A DNA stretch of 64,000 bases from positions 1,984,001-2,048,000 of the forward strand of contig NC_013743.1 in assembly GCF_000025325.1 (NCBI RefSeq), in the 5' to 3' direction. Shown piece after piece: positions 42,982 to 50,754 of this stretch; position 1 is the stretch's first letter; every line of letters starts with the position of its first letter. Below the pieces are notes generated by a model. It had not been told where the DNA came from, did not search any database, and was given only the letters and a program-made list of their open reading frames with translations. The DNA comes from Haloterrigena turkmenica DSM 5511. GTDB taxonomy: Archaea > Halobacteriota > Halobacteria > Halobacteriales > Natrialbaceae. The position numbers and the translations under genes are program-made.

Positions 42982-43437
42982 ATGACCAGCGGCAACGACA
43001 GCATCGAGGACGTAATCGACATCTTACTCGTCGAGCCGAATCCGGGTGACACCCGGCTGTTCACGGAGAACTTCAGGGACGCGAAACTCATGAACACCGT
43101 CCACGCCGTCTCCGACGGCGACGCCGCTCTCGATTTCCTCCACCAGCGCGGCGAGTACGCCGACGCGTCTCCGCCCGACATCATCCTACTCGAGCCACAG
43201 CTCCCTGGCACCAGCGGCATGGACGTCCTCGCCGAACTGGACGGCGAACCGATCCTCGCCGACATTCCCGTCGCCGTACTCACGAGTTCGGAGATGGGTG
43301 AAGCGATCGTTCAGTCCCACGGCCTCGAGGCGGACTTCTACGTTCGAAAGCCGGTCGAGCCGGCGGACTTCGTCTCGTTCGTCGACGAGATCGAGGAGTT
43401 CTGGTTCGCGATCGTCCGCGAACCGTCGGAAACGTGA
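42982..43437 (+). CDS. receiver-domain (response-regulator-like) protein with altered active site
   Basis: A 151-residue single-domain CheY-like protein. ILLVEPNPGDTRLF replaces the usual E-D acidic pair with Glu18-Pro19, and the phospho-acceptor position carries Glu71 (IILLEPQLPG) instead of Asp. Thr101 (AVLTSS) and Lys123 (VRKPVEP) are kept. It may therefore be locked in an active-like state, or signal without phosphorylation. There is no output domain and no kinase beside it. Confidence 0.85.
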   Translation: MTSGNDSIEDVIDILLVEPNPGDTRLFTENFRDAKLMNTVHAVSDGDAALDFLHQRGEYADASPPDIILLEPQLPGTSGMDVLAELDGEPILADIPVAVLTSSEMGEAIVQSHGLEADFYVRKPVEPADFVSFVDEIEEFWFAIVREPSET

Positions 43438-43625
43438 CGAACTTCGGGGCCGCGACGGCGACTGATGCGGTCTCGCCGCGGGGGTGCGGACCGGCGTCGG
43501 TGGACGGGACCACGCACCGAGTGTCAGGGAGAATCATGACTGTCAGCCGCTGACGTGGTCGAAATCGAGCGGCAATCCTTCTCGGGGCCAACACCGTTTT
43601 TACCGTTCGGCAGCTAGCGTTGGTG

Positions 43626-43859
43626 ATGAACTCCACCGTTACGGACACCAGCCGACCGCCCGATAGCAAAACCCTGCTGTTTTGCTTCGAGTGCGGCCAC
43701 GAGAGCGCGGTCGACGGCGACTGGAACCTCGAGCAGTGCGGCGACCGAGAGCACTACAGCTGTCCCGAGTGCGGGACGACGATCACCGCTCGCCCGGCGG
43801 ACGAGAGTGCGCCGGCGGCGGACTCGAGCGGCTCCCGGTCGTACTGCGCCGGCGACTGA
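43626..43859 (+). CDS. small zinc-ribbon protein
   Basis: A 77-residue protein. FCFECGHES and YSCPECGTT form a C-x2-C...C-x2-C ribbon in the middle; the tail is Ser/Ala-rich. The ATG at 43626 is preceded by TTG and GTG codons in frame. Haloarchaeal family of unknown role. Confidence 0.7.
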   Translation: MNSTVTDTSRPPDSKTLLFCFECGHESAVDGDWNLEQCGDREHYSCPECGTTITARPADESAPAADSSGSRSYCAGD

Positions 43860-44082
43860 TCGCTGACCGGCCGACGGCCACGGGTGTGCCCACTGGCAAC
43901 CCGTCTGAACACGTGTTCTTCGTTTCTCGATAGGATACTGGACCGGATGCCTCATCTGGAGGGATCGGGTGCTCATCTCGAGTTCCCACTCGCGGGTCAC
44001 GTATCGACTCACGAGATTCAACCAGTATCGCTAAACCGCCGGTACAGCACGTACGAGTGTGCGAAGACCGAGGGTCTCGCGG

Positions 44083-44316
44083 ATGACGCAGGCCGATGAC
44101 CGTATCCTCGAGACCCTCGCGGACAGCGGTCTCGTCCTCTCCCCGCGCGTTCTCTCGGCGAATACGGACTACTCGCGTCACTACCTGAGCACGCGACTCG
44201 GAAACCTTCGAGACGCCGGGCTCGTCGACCGTATCGACGAGGGACTCTATCGGATCACCGATCTCGGCCGTGCGTACCTGGAGGGAGACCTCGAGGCCGA
44301 CGAGTTGGAAGAATAG
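44083..44316 (+). CDS. small winged-helix (PhiH1 repressor-like) protein
   Basis: A 77-residue protein made only of a winged helix: DDRILETLADSGLVLSPRVLS, then DYSRHYLSTRLGNLRDAGLV, then a wing with DEGLYRITDLG. It resembles repressors of haloarchaeal viruses such as PhiH. It fits the accessory character of this region. Confidence 0.8.
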   Translation: MTQADDRILETLADSGLVLSPRVLSANTDYSRHYLSTRLGNLRDAGLVDRIDEGLYRITDLGRAYLEGDLEADELEE

Positions 44317-44355
44317 CAGTAGACGGTAGCACAGTTTCGTTATCGGAATTCCCCA

Positions 44356-44374
44356 CGAAACTCGCGGTAAGTAC
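44356..44374 (+). repeat. 19-bp repeat, copy 2
   Basis: Exact second copy of CGAAACTCGCGGTAAGTAC (first at 39539-39557), 40 bp after the PhiH-like gene. Confidence 0.7.
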
Positions 44375-44419
44375 GGGGGACGCCGTTATCGAACTCGGTC
44401 GCCACAGCGAGACCGCTGC

Positions 44420-45241
44420 TCACGTTTCAAACGGAAGACCTTCGAGAAACTCGTCACTCTGATAATCGAGATGGTCCAATCGAGCACCGAGCAGTTCGCG
44501 GGTGAGGACCACCAGCGGATTGGTTCGTCCCTCTCCGATCATCGCGACCTCCGTTTGCGCACCGGTGGCATCCTCCTCCCAGAGGCCGACGACGACGGTC
44601 TCTCGATCGGCGACGATGAGCCGGCTCACCTTGGGATAGTTCGCCTGCTCGTACATCCAATCCATCTGTGGCTCCCAGATCGTCGCTTCCGGGAGACGCT
44701 CCCGAAAGAACTCTCGAGCGTCTCGGTTTTTCGTCCCGGCGTAAAGGTCGACGCCCCGATCGATGGCGTTCTCCGCGTACGGGAGACACTCCTCGTCGAG
44801 TAATTCGTCGGACGCGTAGATCAGAAAGAGTTCGTCGTCGGCTCTGTCAGCCAGGTCTCGGCAGTAGTCGTACACCGCTTCGCGACCCTCGAGCCGTCCG
44901 ACAGTACCCTCGTCCGGTCTCCGTCCTGTCCCGAACTGCGAGAGCAGTTCGTCGAGCGCTTCGACGTCCATCCAGTCGGCGTCATCCGTCGAGCGATGGC
45001 CGGTGGTGACGATATTTTCATCGTGGTCGTACGCGACGAGTCCGGCTTCGTCGAGTCGGGGCAGGTAATTGTGGTGTAGCGAGATGATCGTCTGGTCGAG
45101 TTCCGTCTCGTCCGCCGAAGAAAGTTGTCCAGCGATCTCCGTTACAGAGAGGCCGCGAGGGGTACCATTGAGAGCTGTTAAAATTTCACGATTAGTGGGA
45201 TCTGTAAGTAGTCGAATGATTTCTTCGTCTTCCGAATCCAT
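44420..45241 (-). CDS. wHTH regulator with TrmB-like sensor domain
   Basis: A 273-residue protein. Residues 1-85 are a DUF7344-like winged helix (PTNREILTALNGTPRGLSVTEIA; HHNYLPRLDEAGLV). The rest (GREAVYDYCRDLADRADDELFLIYASDELL onward) resembles the phospholipase-D-like effector domain of the TrmB regulator at 40046-40837, though the sequences are quite diverged. Its AT-rich upstream region (45242-45451) contains no gene. Confidence 0.75.
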   Translation of the reverse strand: MDSEDEEIIRLLTDPTNREILTALNGTPRGLSVTEIAGQLSSADETELDQTIISLHHNYLPRLDEAGLVAYDHDENIVTTGHRSTDDADWMDVEALDELLSQFGTGRRPDEGTVGRLEGREAVYDYCRDLADRADDELFLIYASDELLDEECLPYAENAIDRGVDLYAGTKNRDAREFFRERLPEATIWEPQMDWMYEQANYPKVSRLIVADRETVVVGLWEEDATGAQTEVAMIGEGRTNPLVVLTRELLGARLDHLDYQSDEFLEGLPFET

Positions 45242-45451
45242 TACTGATGGATATTCCTGCGTGGGTATTAAGAAGCAGGCTTCAATATTACACCATGGCA
45301 GGATTATAGCTTATCAGTTTCCATTGTAAGTCGTCGCTTTTCGGTACTCAGTTCGTACCCTCTATGTAACGAATCCACCTATTCAGATTCAGCCTCAGTA
45401 TTGAATGAAGAAATCATATCACTAACTACTGATAGCGTCCGAAACTCGATT

Positions 45452-46284
45452 CTACTCCGCCGTTTCAGACCGAACCCGATACCGGGGCTGTAATCCGAGC
45501 GAGCGAGCAGCGTCTGCCGAGATCGTCACCGTTCGGTCACCGGACGTCACCGGTTCCTTCGCGATGTCTTCGATGAACGCGGCCAGTTCGTCGCGGTAGG
45601 ACTGCGAGCGCTTCTCCTGAATCTGAACCGTGTCCTTCGTCCGCTGGTGGATCGCCCGGTTCGCGAGGTACGCCAGGACGAACATTTCGCGCACTTCGAA
45701 CGGGGCGTCGTCGAGATACTAGGGCAGCGAGAAATCCTCGAGTTGCGCTTTCGGACCGGCCGGCGCACCGAGGACGGCGAGCGTCCGCCCGAGCACGGTC
45801 GCGTCTTTCGCGGGCCGAACTTCGGTCGCCCTCGAGTCGTCGTCCACGCGGTAGAAATCGTACTCGACGCCGGTGGCCTCGAGCGCGTCGATTACGTGGG
45901 TGCGGTGGTCGCGATGGTTCAACGCGAAGGACGGGACGAAGTTCGCTTTCGCGATCGGCCGCCGGAGAACACGTTCGCGACGAGCGTGTTCAGCGCCTGG
46001 AAGACGTCGTCGCGATAGGTCGCGTCCAACCATCCGTACTCGCGGGCGGTTTCGATCCCGCGCATCGCGTCCGGTTTTCCATCGGCGTCGACCCAGCCAC
46101 GAACGCGACCGCGGGGCAAATCCAGTGCGCTCGAGATCGCGGACGATCCCTTGTTCGGGTGGGTGCTCGAGTACCGAAGCACCGCCTGGTAATCGAGGAC
46201 GGCGGTCCACGGATCGCTGTACGCCCCGCCGTCGTAGGTGCGCGCGAGGTCGCGCTCACCGATCACCGGCTGGTCCCAGTCCAT
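45452..46284 (-). pseudogene. disrupted haloarchaeal gene (frameshift plus in-frame stop)
   Basis: Three open pieces read as one protein. It starts MDWDQPVIGERDLARTYDGG at 46284, shifts frame near 45955-45965 (from NVFSGGR to IAKANFVPSF), hits TAG at 45719-45721 and continues without another start as LDDAPFEVREMFVLAYLANR to 45452. Intact length would be about 277 residues. It includes a helix-turn-helix-like segment (SSAISSALDLPRGRVRGWV). I do not know the family; it may be an element-encoded DNA-binding protein. Confidence 0.7.
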
Positions 46285-46619
46285 AGCTGGCGGTCACATC
46301 GGATGGCCAAAATCTTTATCGTCCATCTCGGTCGGTTTCAAAATCGCAGGACTGCGCGGCTTCAAGGTGGTGCTGGAAGCGTTCTATACCCCCTTGATTA
46401 TCACTACTGAAACCGATTCGTGAATTTCAATATACACGAACATTCTTACTATCGATTAATTATATATACCCTGAATTCTCTGGTTGCTATCAGCACCGGA
46501 CGACGGGAAGAAGCCGACGCCGAGGATCAATCCAATCCCCCTCGAGCGCCACCGGGTGCCTACCACAGACCCCAGAATAAGTCTTCCCACCGTTCACGGG
46601 TGCGTGAAAGAACACAACT
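46285..46619. other. AT-rich intergenic region upstream of the pilin genes
   Basis: It contains an AT-rich stretch at 46420-46475 and a short inverted repeat TTCAC-GGGTGC-GTGAA (46593-46608) just before the first pilin start. The promoter of the pilin pair is probably here (AGAATAAG, about 46573-46580). No gene seen. Confidence 0.5.
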
Positions 46620-47129
46620 ATGGATCTAAGCAAATACAGAAACAAGCTGATCGGAAGCGAAGAAGAACGGGCAGTCTCGCCTGTTATCGGAGTCATCCTC
46701 ATGGTCGCGATAACTGTCATTCTCGCGGCTGTGATCGCAGCATTCGTACTGGATATGGGCGACGATCTCGGTAGTGAGGCACAGGCGGGTTCCCAGATGA
46801 GCTTCGACGAGGACAAGGGTGTGATGTCGATCGAGCTCACCTCTGAGGGTAACGCAGACACGTACGAACTCCGGGGAGACTACCGATATAACGCTACATC
46901 CGGGAATAATGAATCGGTAGGATCCGACGAATACATTGCACTCTCAGGAGCGGGTGACACAGTGACGCTTGAATGTGGCGCTCAGAACGAATATAGTACA
47001 TCAGACGGTACTACGAACAAATACGTGCTGAATGAGTCTACTCCTGAGAGCGGTACGGTGACCTTTGTTGCCTCGAACGACGGTGGCGACAGTTGGACCA
47101 ACGTCGGTAGCCAGGAGTGGAGTTGCTAA
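46620..47129 (+). CDS. type IV pilin (PilA-like), first of a tandem pair
   Basis: A 169-residue prepilin. A short charged leader ends in EEERA; PibD-type prepilin peptidase would cut before the hydrophobic segment VSPVIGVILMVAITVILAA (about residues 19-44), the archaeal pilin N-terminal domain. Two Cys (LECG and the C-terminal WSC) may form a disulfide outside. Several N-x-S/T sequons allow glycosylation. It is almost certainly a surface adhesion pilus subunit. The second pilin gene starts two bases after its stop codon. Confidence 0.9.
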   Translation: MDLSKYRNKLIGSEEERAVSPVIGVILMVAITVILAAVIAAFVLDMGDDLGSEAQAGSQMSFDEDKGVMSIELTSEGNADTYELRGDYRYNATSGNNESVGSDEYIALSGAGDTVTLECGAQNEYSTSDGTTNKYVLNESTPESGTVTFVASNDGGDSWTNVGSQEWSC

Positions 47130-47130
47130 C

Positions 47131-47616
47131 ATGGATCTACGCAAATACAGAAACAAACTTGTTGGATCGGAAGACGAGCGGGCGGTGAGCCCGGTCATTG
47201 GAGTTATCCTGATGGTCGCAATAACCGTCATTCTGGCGGCAGTCATCGCGGCATTCGTGCTGGATATGGGTGATGATCTCGGTAGTGAGGCTCAGGCAGG
47301 AGCACAGATGAGCTTTGACGAAGGAGACGGCGTGTTCTCTACCGAACTTACTTCCGAAGGCAATGCGGATAGTTACGAGCTCCGTGGAGATTATGTCTAC
47401 AGCACCAATGGTACCTCAGTGAGTAGCTCCGATTATATTGAACTTGATGGTGCTGGTGATACGGTGACGCTGGAGTGTGGTTCGAGCAATAAATACGACG
47501 GAATAAACTACCAACTGAATGATTCCGCTAATGAAAGTGGGACTGTAACATTCGTCGCTTCGAACGACGGTGGCGATTCGTGGACAAACGTTGGGAGTCA
47601 GGACTGGAGTTGCTAA
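47131..47616 (+). CDS. type IV pilin (PilA-like), second of a tandem pair
   Basis: A 161-residue prepilin that is nearly identical to its upstream neighbour over residues 1-60 and over the last 24, but differs in two loops (about residues 88-98 and 118-137). The same hydrophobic segment and the same Cys pair are present. The GC content drops in the variable part. Duplicated pilins may mix in one filament or alternate for adhesion specificity or virus escape. Confidence 0.9.
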   Translation: MDLRKYRNKLVGSEDERAVSPVIGVILMVAITVILAAVIAAFVLDMGDDLGSEAQAGAQMSFDEGDGVFSTELTSEGNADSYELRGDYVYSTNGTSVSSSDYIELDGAGDTVTLECGSSNKYDGINYQLNDSANESGTVTFVASNDGGDSWTNVGSQDWSC

Positions 47617-47638
47617 CGCAGTAACACTCCACCATCGA

Positions 47639-47645
47639 TATTTTT
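47639..47645 (+). terminator. T-rich transcription end after the pilins
   Basis: TATTTTT lies 23 bases after the second pilin stop, in line with archaeal T-tract termination. Nothing else is seen in the 212-bp gap 47617-47828. Confidence 0.35.
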
Positions 47646-47828
47646 CGCGCCTTCACGGCAGTAAGGGCTATATTTTAGTTGTATTGAACATTATCGGTGG
47701 AATACCTGGCTCTATTCAAAATCCGTAGATAGTCGAAGTAAACCGATTACGGGTGCGTTATAGTTCTCTTCTAACATGCCTGAATCAAACCACAGGGAAT
47801 CAAGATCTGGTTTTATGGCACTCGGTCA

Positions 47829-48032
47829 TCAGTCTGTGCCCACTCCGAACTCAAGGCCGGCGAGTTCACGCGCGTGCTCGAGGTCGTCGGCTTCTTCGAG
47901 GAACTGGGCGGTCGCGTCGCGGACGACGTACGGTATCTGTACGCGGAGTTCGATCACGGCCATCGCTTCCCGCCCAAGTTCGCGACGGTGCTCCCGCTCG
48001 GCCTCCAAGAGGTGATCGTCGACGCCGGTCAT
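47829..48032 (-). CDS. small helical protein paired with an AbrB-like gene
   Basis: A 67-residue, almost all-helical acidic protein (VDDHLLEAEREHRRELGREAM). Its start overlaps the stop of the AbrB-like gene upstream (48029-48032), so they are coupled. The arrangement resembles a toxin-antitoxin or two-gene regulatory pair, but no toxin motif is visible. Confidence 0.6.
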   Translation of the reverse strand: MTGVDDHLLEAEREHRRELGREAMAVIELRVQIPYVVRDATAQFLEEADDLEHARELAGLEFGVGTD

Positions 48033-48214
48033 GGCTCGATCCTCTCGACTAACTCGAGGGTCCATTCGCCATCGCCGATGTGGCGGACGTGCAGATAGTT
48101 CTCGCCGTCGACGTCGCCGTGTTCGTCAAGAAGTCCCTCAAGGCGGAGGTCGTCTTTCGGGAGGGTGATGCCGGCGGAGTTCTGGTCTAACTGTCTGAGT
48201 TTGTTCAGCGCCAT
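48029..48214 (-). CDS. AbrB/SpoVT-like small protein (DUF8053 type)
   Basis: A 61-residue protein. LRQLDQNSAGITLPKDDLRLEGL fits the swapped-hairpin AbrB fold used by DNA-binding antitoxins, with the usual SxxITLPKxxL pattern. It is common near proviruses in haloarchaea. It is coupled to the 67-residue gene downstream. Confidence 0.7.
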   Translation of the reverse strand: MALNKLRQLDQNSAGITLPKDDLRLEGLLDEHGDVDGENYLHVRHIGDGEWTLELVERIEP

Positions 48215-48303
48215 GAGATGGGCGGCAACCCACCTTGGTATAAAGTTCGGTGAACCTTAGTTTTCCAGACCTTTTCGTCGGGCCGGGTTATTCGGCTGGT
48301 CGT

Positions 48304-48678
48304 ATGGCACTGAGCCTCCCGCAGAACATGGTTCCCGACTCAGTACGTCGGGAAAACGGAATTGATCTGACAGACAGTATCCTCGCGCCGCTGTTCGTTC
48401 TGGCGTCGATCTCGGTCGGCGCCGTCGGGACGCTTCAGTTCTCGGCGCCGCTGAACTTCTCGCTGGTCGACGCGCTTTGGGCGTCCAACGGGACGGAGGT
48501 CACGTACGCCTTCATCCTGAGCATGGGTATCCTGCTCGTCAGGTGGCTCACGAACGAGTCGACGCCGGAGGACTGGACCGACGTCGAGACCGTCGTGGCC
48601 GCGCTCGCGGTTCTCGGCGACCGTCATCGGCCGCCTCGCTCGCGTTCAGTGGCCAAGTGTAGTGCTTGTCCAAAATAA
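48304..48678 (+). CDS. small membrane protein with a C-terminus made of repeat sequence
   Basis: A 124-residue protein with two hydrophobic segments (about 25-50 and 68-85). The last ~30 codons (from about 48590) are the antisense of the truncated nuclease-like gene of repeat copy 2, so the natural end was probably lost when the repeat inserted or recombined. The intact part shows no known family. Confidence 0.55.
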   Translation: MALSLPQNMVPDSVRRENGIDLTDSILAPLFVLASISVGAVGTLQFSAPLNFSLVDALWASNGTEVTYAFILSMGILLVRWLTNESTPEDWTDVETVVAALAVLGDRHRPPRSRSVAKCSACPK

Positions 48679-49034
48679 TTAGGGCTGAACCTGAATATCC
48701 AGAGCAGTGTATTGATAAACTGGGTGAATACGATGGCAGACCCCGAACGGGTCGTCGCCGTTTGCGACTGTTGTGGATCAGTGTACGCTGCAAAGGTCCT
48801 TCTATCGGGCCAAATTCGTCCGATCGGAACAGAGCACTGTTCGTGTGGAAGTGGGGACTTCCGAAAGCTCCAGTGATCAGTATCGCTTGAGGCGGTACCA
48901 CCGTCAGTTCGAATCTCCCGCTGCTCGAGCGCGCGGCGAACCTCGGCATCGGTCGCGTGATGGGCTGGATGGGCGATGGGCGTCCGACTCTCGACGTCGT
49001 AGCGTTCGCTCGCGGGGACGAACGCCTCAGACAT
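48624..49034 (-). pseudogene. chimeric remnant of the 58-residue element protein, copy 2
   Basis: The first 38 codons (MSEAFVPASERYDVESRTP to RRALEQ) match copy 1 at 38930-39106; the remaining frame runs antisense through the small zinc-ribbon gene at 48733-48876 and is not believable protein. It is therefore a fragment broken by the inserted segment. Confidence 0.55.
48733..48876 (+). CDS. 47-residue zinc-ribbon protein
   Basis: The frame ATG-GCA-GAC to TGA encodes MADPERVVAVCDCCGSVYAA, a 15-residue linker, then CSCGSGDFRKLQ. Cys residues in CDCC and CSC can hold one zinc. It sits inside the segment that interrupts repeat copy 2. Short size means automated callers may miss it. Function unknown. 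Confidence 0.6.
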   Translation: MADPERVVAVCDCCGSVYAAKVLLSGQIRPIGTEHCSCGSGDFRKLQ

Positions 49035-49260
49035 CGGCCTCACCGCCGTGACGGCCGGGCGACGTCTCCGGGTCCGGGATTTCGACGTCTTCGCCGGCAG
49101 CGGGCCCGCGGCTCAGTCGGGCGTACGTATCGCACGCTCCGCAGCGATGGGCTCGGTTACGGTTGTCACCGAAAACCCGACAGAACTGGTCAGAAACGTG
49201 CGCTCCGCAGTGTTCGCACGTCGACTCGGTGTCGACCGCCGGCCACGGGGCGATCGTCAC
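49027..49260 (-). CDS. small zinc-finger protein (DUF7563-like), copy 2
   Basis: A 77-residue protein starting at GTG, like copy 1 (38704-38937), with about three quarters of residues identical. The same CEHCG, CRVFG and CGACD cysteines remain, so it is probably still folded and functional although its downstream partners are broken. Confidence 0.75.
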   Translation of the reverse strand: MTIAPWPAVDTESTCEHCGAHVSDQFCRVFGDNRNRAHRCGACDTYARLSRGPAAGEDVEIPDPETSPGRHGGEADV

Positions 49261-49327
49261 GCAGACCTCCCCGTGTTCGGAGTGTATCGAGAATCCGAGA
49301 GAAGTCGCTTCTCGGTTTCTATTTCAA

Positions 49328-49347
49328 ATGGAGTCGAAGGGATTTGA
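49328..49347 (-). repeat. degenerate tRNA 3'-end remnant (attachment-site scar)
   Basis: On the minus strand TCAAATCCCTTCGACTCCAT differs from the tRNA-Trp end at two positions and is followed by the same spacer as at 38637. The T-loop is one base short, so it is not a working tRNA. It marks the outer end of the island. Confidence 0.65.
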
Positions 49348-49416
49348 CCGCGATGCGGTCATTGGCCGGAACGACCAAGTTATTAACCGGCCCCGCCGAC
49401 ACGTCTCCTATCAACG

Positions 49417-49989
49417 ATGGCGAACACTGCGTCCCGAAGCGGGTGCACCGACGCGGGACACTCGTCGCGAGGAGCCGAACCGAACGGCGAACAGTCGTCA
49501 CTCGAGCCGGACGATATCTACCATATCCTCCAGACCAGCCGTCGGCGCCACGTGCTCCGATACCTCCGGCGCGCCGGCGAGCCGATGACGCTTCGCGACC
49601 TCGCCGAGCGGATCGCCGCCGACGAACACGAGACGACCGTCGAGAACCTGACCTCGGACCAGCGCCAGCGCGTCTACATCTCCCTGTACCAGTCGCACCT
49701 GCCGAAACTCGACCAGCGCGGGATCGTCGACTACGACAAGGATCGCGGGATCGTCGAGTCGACGCCGATGGCCGCCCAGTTCGATCCGTATCTCTCGGGA
49801 CTCGAGGCGGGGTCGACCGATCCGTGGCCGCGTCGGTACGCGGGAACGGTAGGCGGCTGTGCGCTGTTCGTGGTCGCAACGGCCGGCGGCCTGTTGCCGA
49901 TTCCGTGGCTCGCTACCTCGTCGGTCGTCCTCTTGGCGGTCGCCGCCGTAACGGCGGTCCACTGGTATTCGGAACTGATCGCGTCGTAA
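49417..49989 (+). CDS. membrane-anchored winged-helix (DUF7344) protein
   Basis: A 190-residue protein. Residues 30-120 are the DUF7344-type winged helix (PDDIYHILQTSRRRHVLRYLRR; YISLYQSHLPKLDQRGIVDYD). Two hydrophobic segments at the C-terminus (about 143-160 and 164-182) place it in the membrane, so DNA binding would occur from the membrane surface. The first gene right of the island. Confidence 0.8.
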   Translation: MANTASRSGCTDAGHSSRGAEPNGEQSSLEPDDIYHILQTSRRRHVLRYLRRAGEPMTLRDLAERIAADEHETTVENLTSDQRQRVYISLYQSHLPKLDQRGIVDYDKDRGIVESTPMAAQFDPYLSGLEAGSTDPWPRRYAGTVGGCALFVVATAGGLLPIPWLATSSVVLLAVAAVTAVHWYSELIAS

Positions 49990-50077
49990 GCGGCACGCGG
50001 AAGCGTCTCACCGACGGCTATCGGGTGTATGAAAGTACGATCGAAAACGCGGCGGCGCTCGACGGAGTCGACGACCG

Positions 50078-50536
50078 TCAGTCGGCGCGGGAGCCGAGCG
50101 CCGTCGCGTTCGGATCGGCGGCGATCTCGGTCTCGAGGGCGCGGTGGGCGTAGAAGACGACCGAGAAGTCTTGCGGACTGGGAACCGAACAGGCGAGCCA
50201 GCCGATCGCGACGGCCATCGCGATCGGCGAGTCGGCCGGGATGGCGCCCCCGAACCCGGCCGCGAAGACGGGGACGGCGAGGAGGACGGGCGCCAGCGCC
50301 GCGGCGCGAAGGTGGACCGCCGGTTCGCGACCGGTCGGTCGGGGCTCGACGACGGCCCACGGACAACACGTCAGCAGGCCGATTATTCCGTCGGTTCGGT
50401 CGGGGAGGTAGGTGATCGTGTGATCGATCCCGGCGAGTCGCAAGAGGAGGGCGTGGGCCCACTCGTGGACCGCCAGTCCGACGACTACTGCGAGGGCGAG
50501 GGCGGGGGCGGCGACGACCACATCCGTACCGATCAT
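50078..50536 (-). CDS. membrane metalloprotease-like protein (M50/DUF3267-type)
   Basis: A 152-residue protein with about four hydrophobic segments. The first contains VHEWAHALLL, an HExxH-type zinc-protease motif (HEWAH) inside a membrane helix, as in intramembrane site-2 proteases and related families. The second metal ligand motif is not obvious, so catalytic activity is uncertain. Start at 50536 directly precedes the first helix. Confidence 0.7.
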   Translation of the reverse strand: MIGTDVVVAAPALALAVVVGLAVHEWAHALLLRLAGIDHTITYLPDRTDGIIGLLTCCPWAVVEPRPTGREPAVHLRAAALAPVLLAVPVFAAGFGGAIPADSPIAMAVAIGWLACSVPSPQDFSVVFYAHRALETEIAADPNATALGSRAD

Positions 50537-50754
50537 AGGGGAGAGACGTGAGATGCACACCTGTTCGCTCGACCCGAACCGGGTCGAGAGCCACCTCACG
50601 CAACCGGTGAGACGAACCAGTCGAGGAAGTCGATCCGGATTCACCTGTTGGTCCATTAAGTCCAGTGCGATGCCGTGCGCCGTCTCCACCCTGTTTTGCC
50701 GCCGGCCGCTGCCGCTCGCCAAGGGTTAAGTACTGTTATGTGGCAACATCCACC

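Larger units (their letters stand above)
48593..49347 (-). repeat. long repeat, copy 2 (inverted, degraded)
   Basis: Read on the minus strand it starts with a degenerate tRNA 3' end (49347-49328), then the same spacer, zinc-finger gene, 58-aa-type gene start and, after a 300-bp unrelated insertion (about 48628-48925), the first 11 codons of the nuclease-like gene. Orientation is opposite to copy 1 at 38616-39138. Confidence 0.75.

Noticed and set aside
45719..45721. In-frame TAG read as pyrrolysine or another recoding
   Set aside because: A frameshift in the same gene makes simple decay the better explanation, and pyrrolysine is not known in haloarchaea.
38616..49347. CRISPR array or casposon in the island
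   Set aside because: Repeats here are two-copy and irregularly spaced; there are no regularly spaced short repeats and no cas genes.
49321..49350. A second tRNA gene on the minus strand
   Set aside because: Only the 3' end is tRNA-like; the T-loop is a base short and no acceptor, D or anticodon arm can be built.
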